From positions 4,960,501 through 5,024,500 of the forward strand of contig OX485805.1 of NCBI GenBank assembly GCA_950295325.1: 64,000 bases of DNA, written 5' to 3'. Of the stretch, positions 63,001-64,000 are shown piece by piece. The stretch comes from Polytrichum commune (Eukaryota; Streptophyta; Polytrichopsida; Polytrichales; Polytrichaceae). Within the stretch, counting starts at the first letter, position 1. Every line of letters begins with the position of its first letter. Below the pieces are notes generated by a model. That model searched no databases, had not been told where the DNA came from, and was given only the letters and a program-made list of their open reading frames with translations. Position numbers and translations under genes: made by a program.

Positions 63001-64000
63001 TGAAGAAGAGGTTCCCACAGTGCATTTGGAAGAACATTCTCGCGTTTGTGCTTTTGCAGACAGGTGTGATCATAAAGGATTAGGTGTTGATGAACGACTC
63101 CGAAGGTTAGCAGAAACTCTTGAACACCTTGTGGAGTCTTATACTCCAAAGAGTTCTTTGGTAGCTGCTAGTGCAAGTCCAGATACTGCCAAGACATCTA
63201 GTGGTGGTGACCCTGGTAACTTCCTTTACTTGCAAGTTCTGGTTTTTTTCCCTTCATGAATTGGAGCATTTTCATATATCTATCATTTTGGAGTTTGCTG
63301 TAAAGAGAAACTGAAGGACTTAAATGGATGATATTTGAACTACCTCCAGGTTGACTACTTGATGTCAGGGTTTCCTGTCATAAATTTCAAAATTCTGTTT
63401 AATGTACTTAAATGTGCTCTCTCTACGAACTTTCATGTAGTATATTTTCGCTGTGGATGGTTGGGTGACTTGTATTGGTCTTGTACTTTATGAAAATGTT
63501 ACTGCAGAGACAATTATTGCTGAGAAGCTCACCTCAGTTTCGGAAAAACTCGGAGCATATGAACGGGGAGGTGGTGATCAATTCTGTAGAGGCTCTGAGG
63601 ACATGCTGGAGGACCTTCATGAAATAGATACAGCAAGCATTCTAGACGAGCCAAGGGTGTTCAATGCCATAGCTTGTAAGACACGGTTTGGGCCTAAGGC
63701 TGATCCGTTGGTGACTCTTGCGTCATCAGTGGGTAGCTTACTTGCCCCATCGTCATCAGTTGGTAGCATTACACCCCGGTCTCCTTTGGCTACCCCCAAG
63801 AACAGCCAGATCGACCTTCTTTTGGCTGATAGAAGCAATTTTGCAGAATCTGAAAATCTTCAGCAGGTTTTTACCTGTCTCCTTGCAGTACTGTCTTCTT
63901 TTATTACCTTCCCTTTTCATACATTCCCTTTTTTATACAGATTATCTATGTTTTTCTGTCGTTGGTATAACTACTTAAGGTTTCAGATGCTTTCAGATTC
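60079..64000 (+). CDS. IREH1: IREH1/IRE-like AGC-family protein kinase, 5' part (truncated by window end)
   Basis: Six exons join in frame: 60079-60961, 61388-61458, 61844-62008, 62129-63215, 63508-63866 and 63987 to the window end, about 859 codons. All introns are GT..AG. Family marks, as I recall Arabidopsis IREH1: LLGLNRIKTRSGPL (about 111-124), ESPRFKALLRMT, PTDIKSFSHEL, a helical region with NAELAVFAGDVIEILEKNA, HTRLLFILTRCTRLLQ, and a C2HC zinc finger ICRICEEEVPTVHLEEHSRV (Cys661, Cys664, His676, Cys680) followed by KGLSVDERL-type KGLGVDERL. CKTRFGPK and an SVGSITPRSPLATP segment follow. The kinase domain lies beyond the window. These kinases act in root-hair and cell growth in Arabidopsis. 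The N terminus starts MGPFGRAAVG and lacks the MVFK...SSKKS start known in flowering plants, so an upstream exon is possible; the frame is open back to 59998. Confidence 0.88.

Overview
This is a window of nuclear DNA from a land plant. Every gene I can support is a plant gene: multi-exon reading frames with GT..AG introns, a cytosolic GAPDH split into eleven coding exons, a plant EG16-type GH16 endoglucanase, an IREH1/IRE-type AGC kinase (5' part only), and a plant-type alpha/beta hydrolase. The intergenic DNA is AT-rich and packed with short non-autonomous transposons. The species cannot be fixed from the sequence. The divergence of the GAPDH and the unusual Dof-like proteins would fit a non-flowering vascular plant such as a lycophyte, fern or gymnosperm, but that is a guess.

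Layout. 1-10.5 kb is gene-free and holds several MITE-type elements. 10.56-15.2 kb carries an alpha/beta hydrolase on the + strand (five coding exons, 333 aa) with a long GA-rich leader. 16.4-17.3 kb (-) is an intronless gene for a protein with two Dof-type zinc fingers plus a third degenerate one. 18.0-20.5 kb (-) is a two-exon EG16 gene whose intron holds two transposons. 20.5-31 kb is gene-free and repeat-rich. 31.1-36.4 kb (+) is the GAPDH promoter and gene. 38.6-39.6 kb (-) is a paralogue of the Dof-like gene. 40.2-58 kb is about 18 kb of gene-free DNA with Stowaway, PIF/Harbinger-like, foldback and SINE-like elements. 58.1-64 kb is the leader and 5' half of an IREH1-like kinase gene (+), cut off by the window edge before its kinase domain.

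The genes are ordinary neighbours on both strands, not an operon or a shared pathway. EG16 acts on wall-type glucans, GAPDH on glycolysis, and the IREH1-like kinase on growth signalling by family knowledge. The two Dof-like genes are probable regulators.

The strongest candidates for something undescribed are (1) the pair of intronless proteins with tandem Dof-type C-x2-C...C-x2-C fingers, an acidic Ser/Asp/Glu linker and a C-terminal third finger; and (2) the alpha/beta hydrolase that has lost both its nucleophile Ser (now Gly144) and the HG of the oxyanion loop (now HE) while keeping the Asp and His of the triad. The window also holds at least eight families of terminal-inverted-repeat elements, described one by one. 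Coordinates of splice sites and repeat ends were read by eye.
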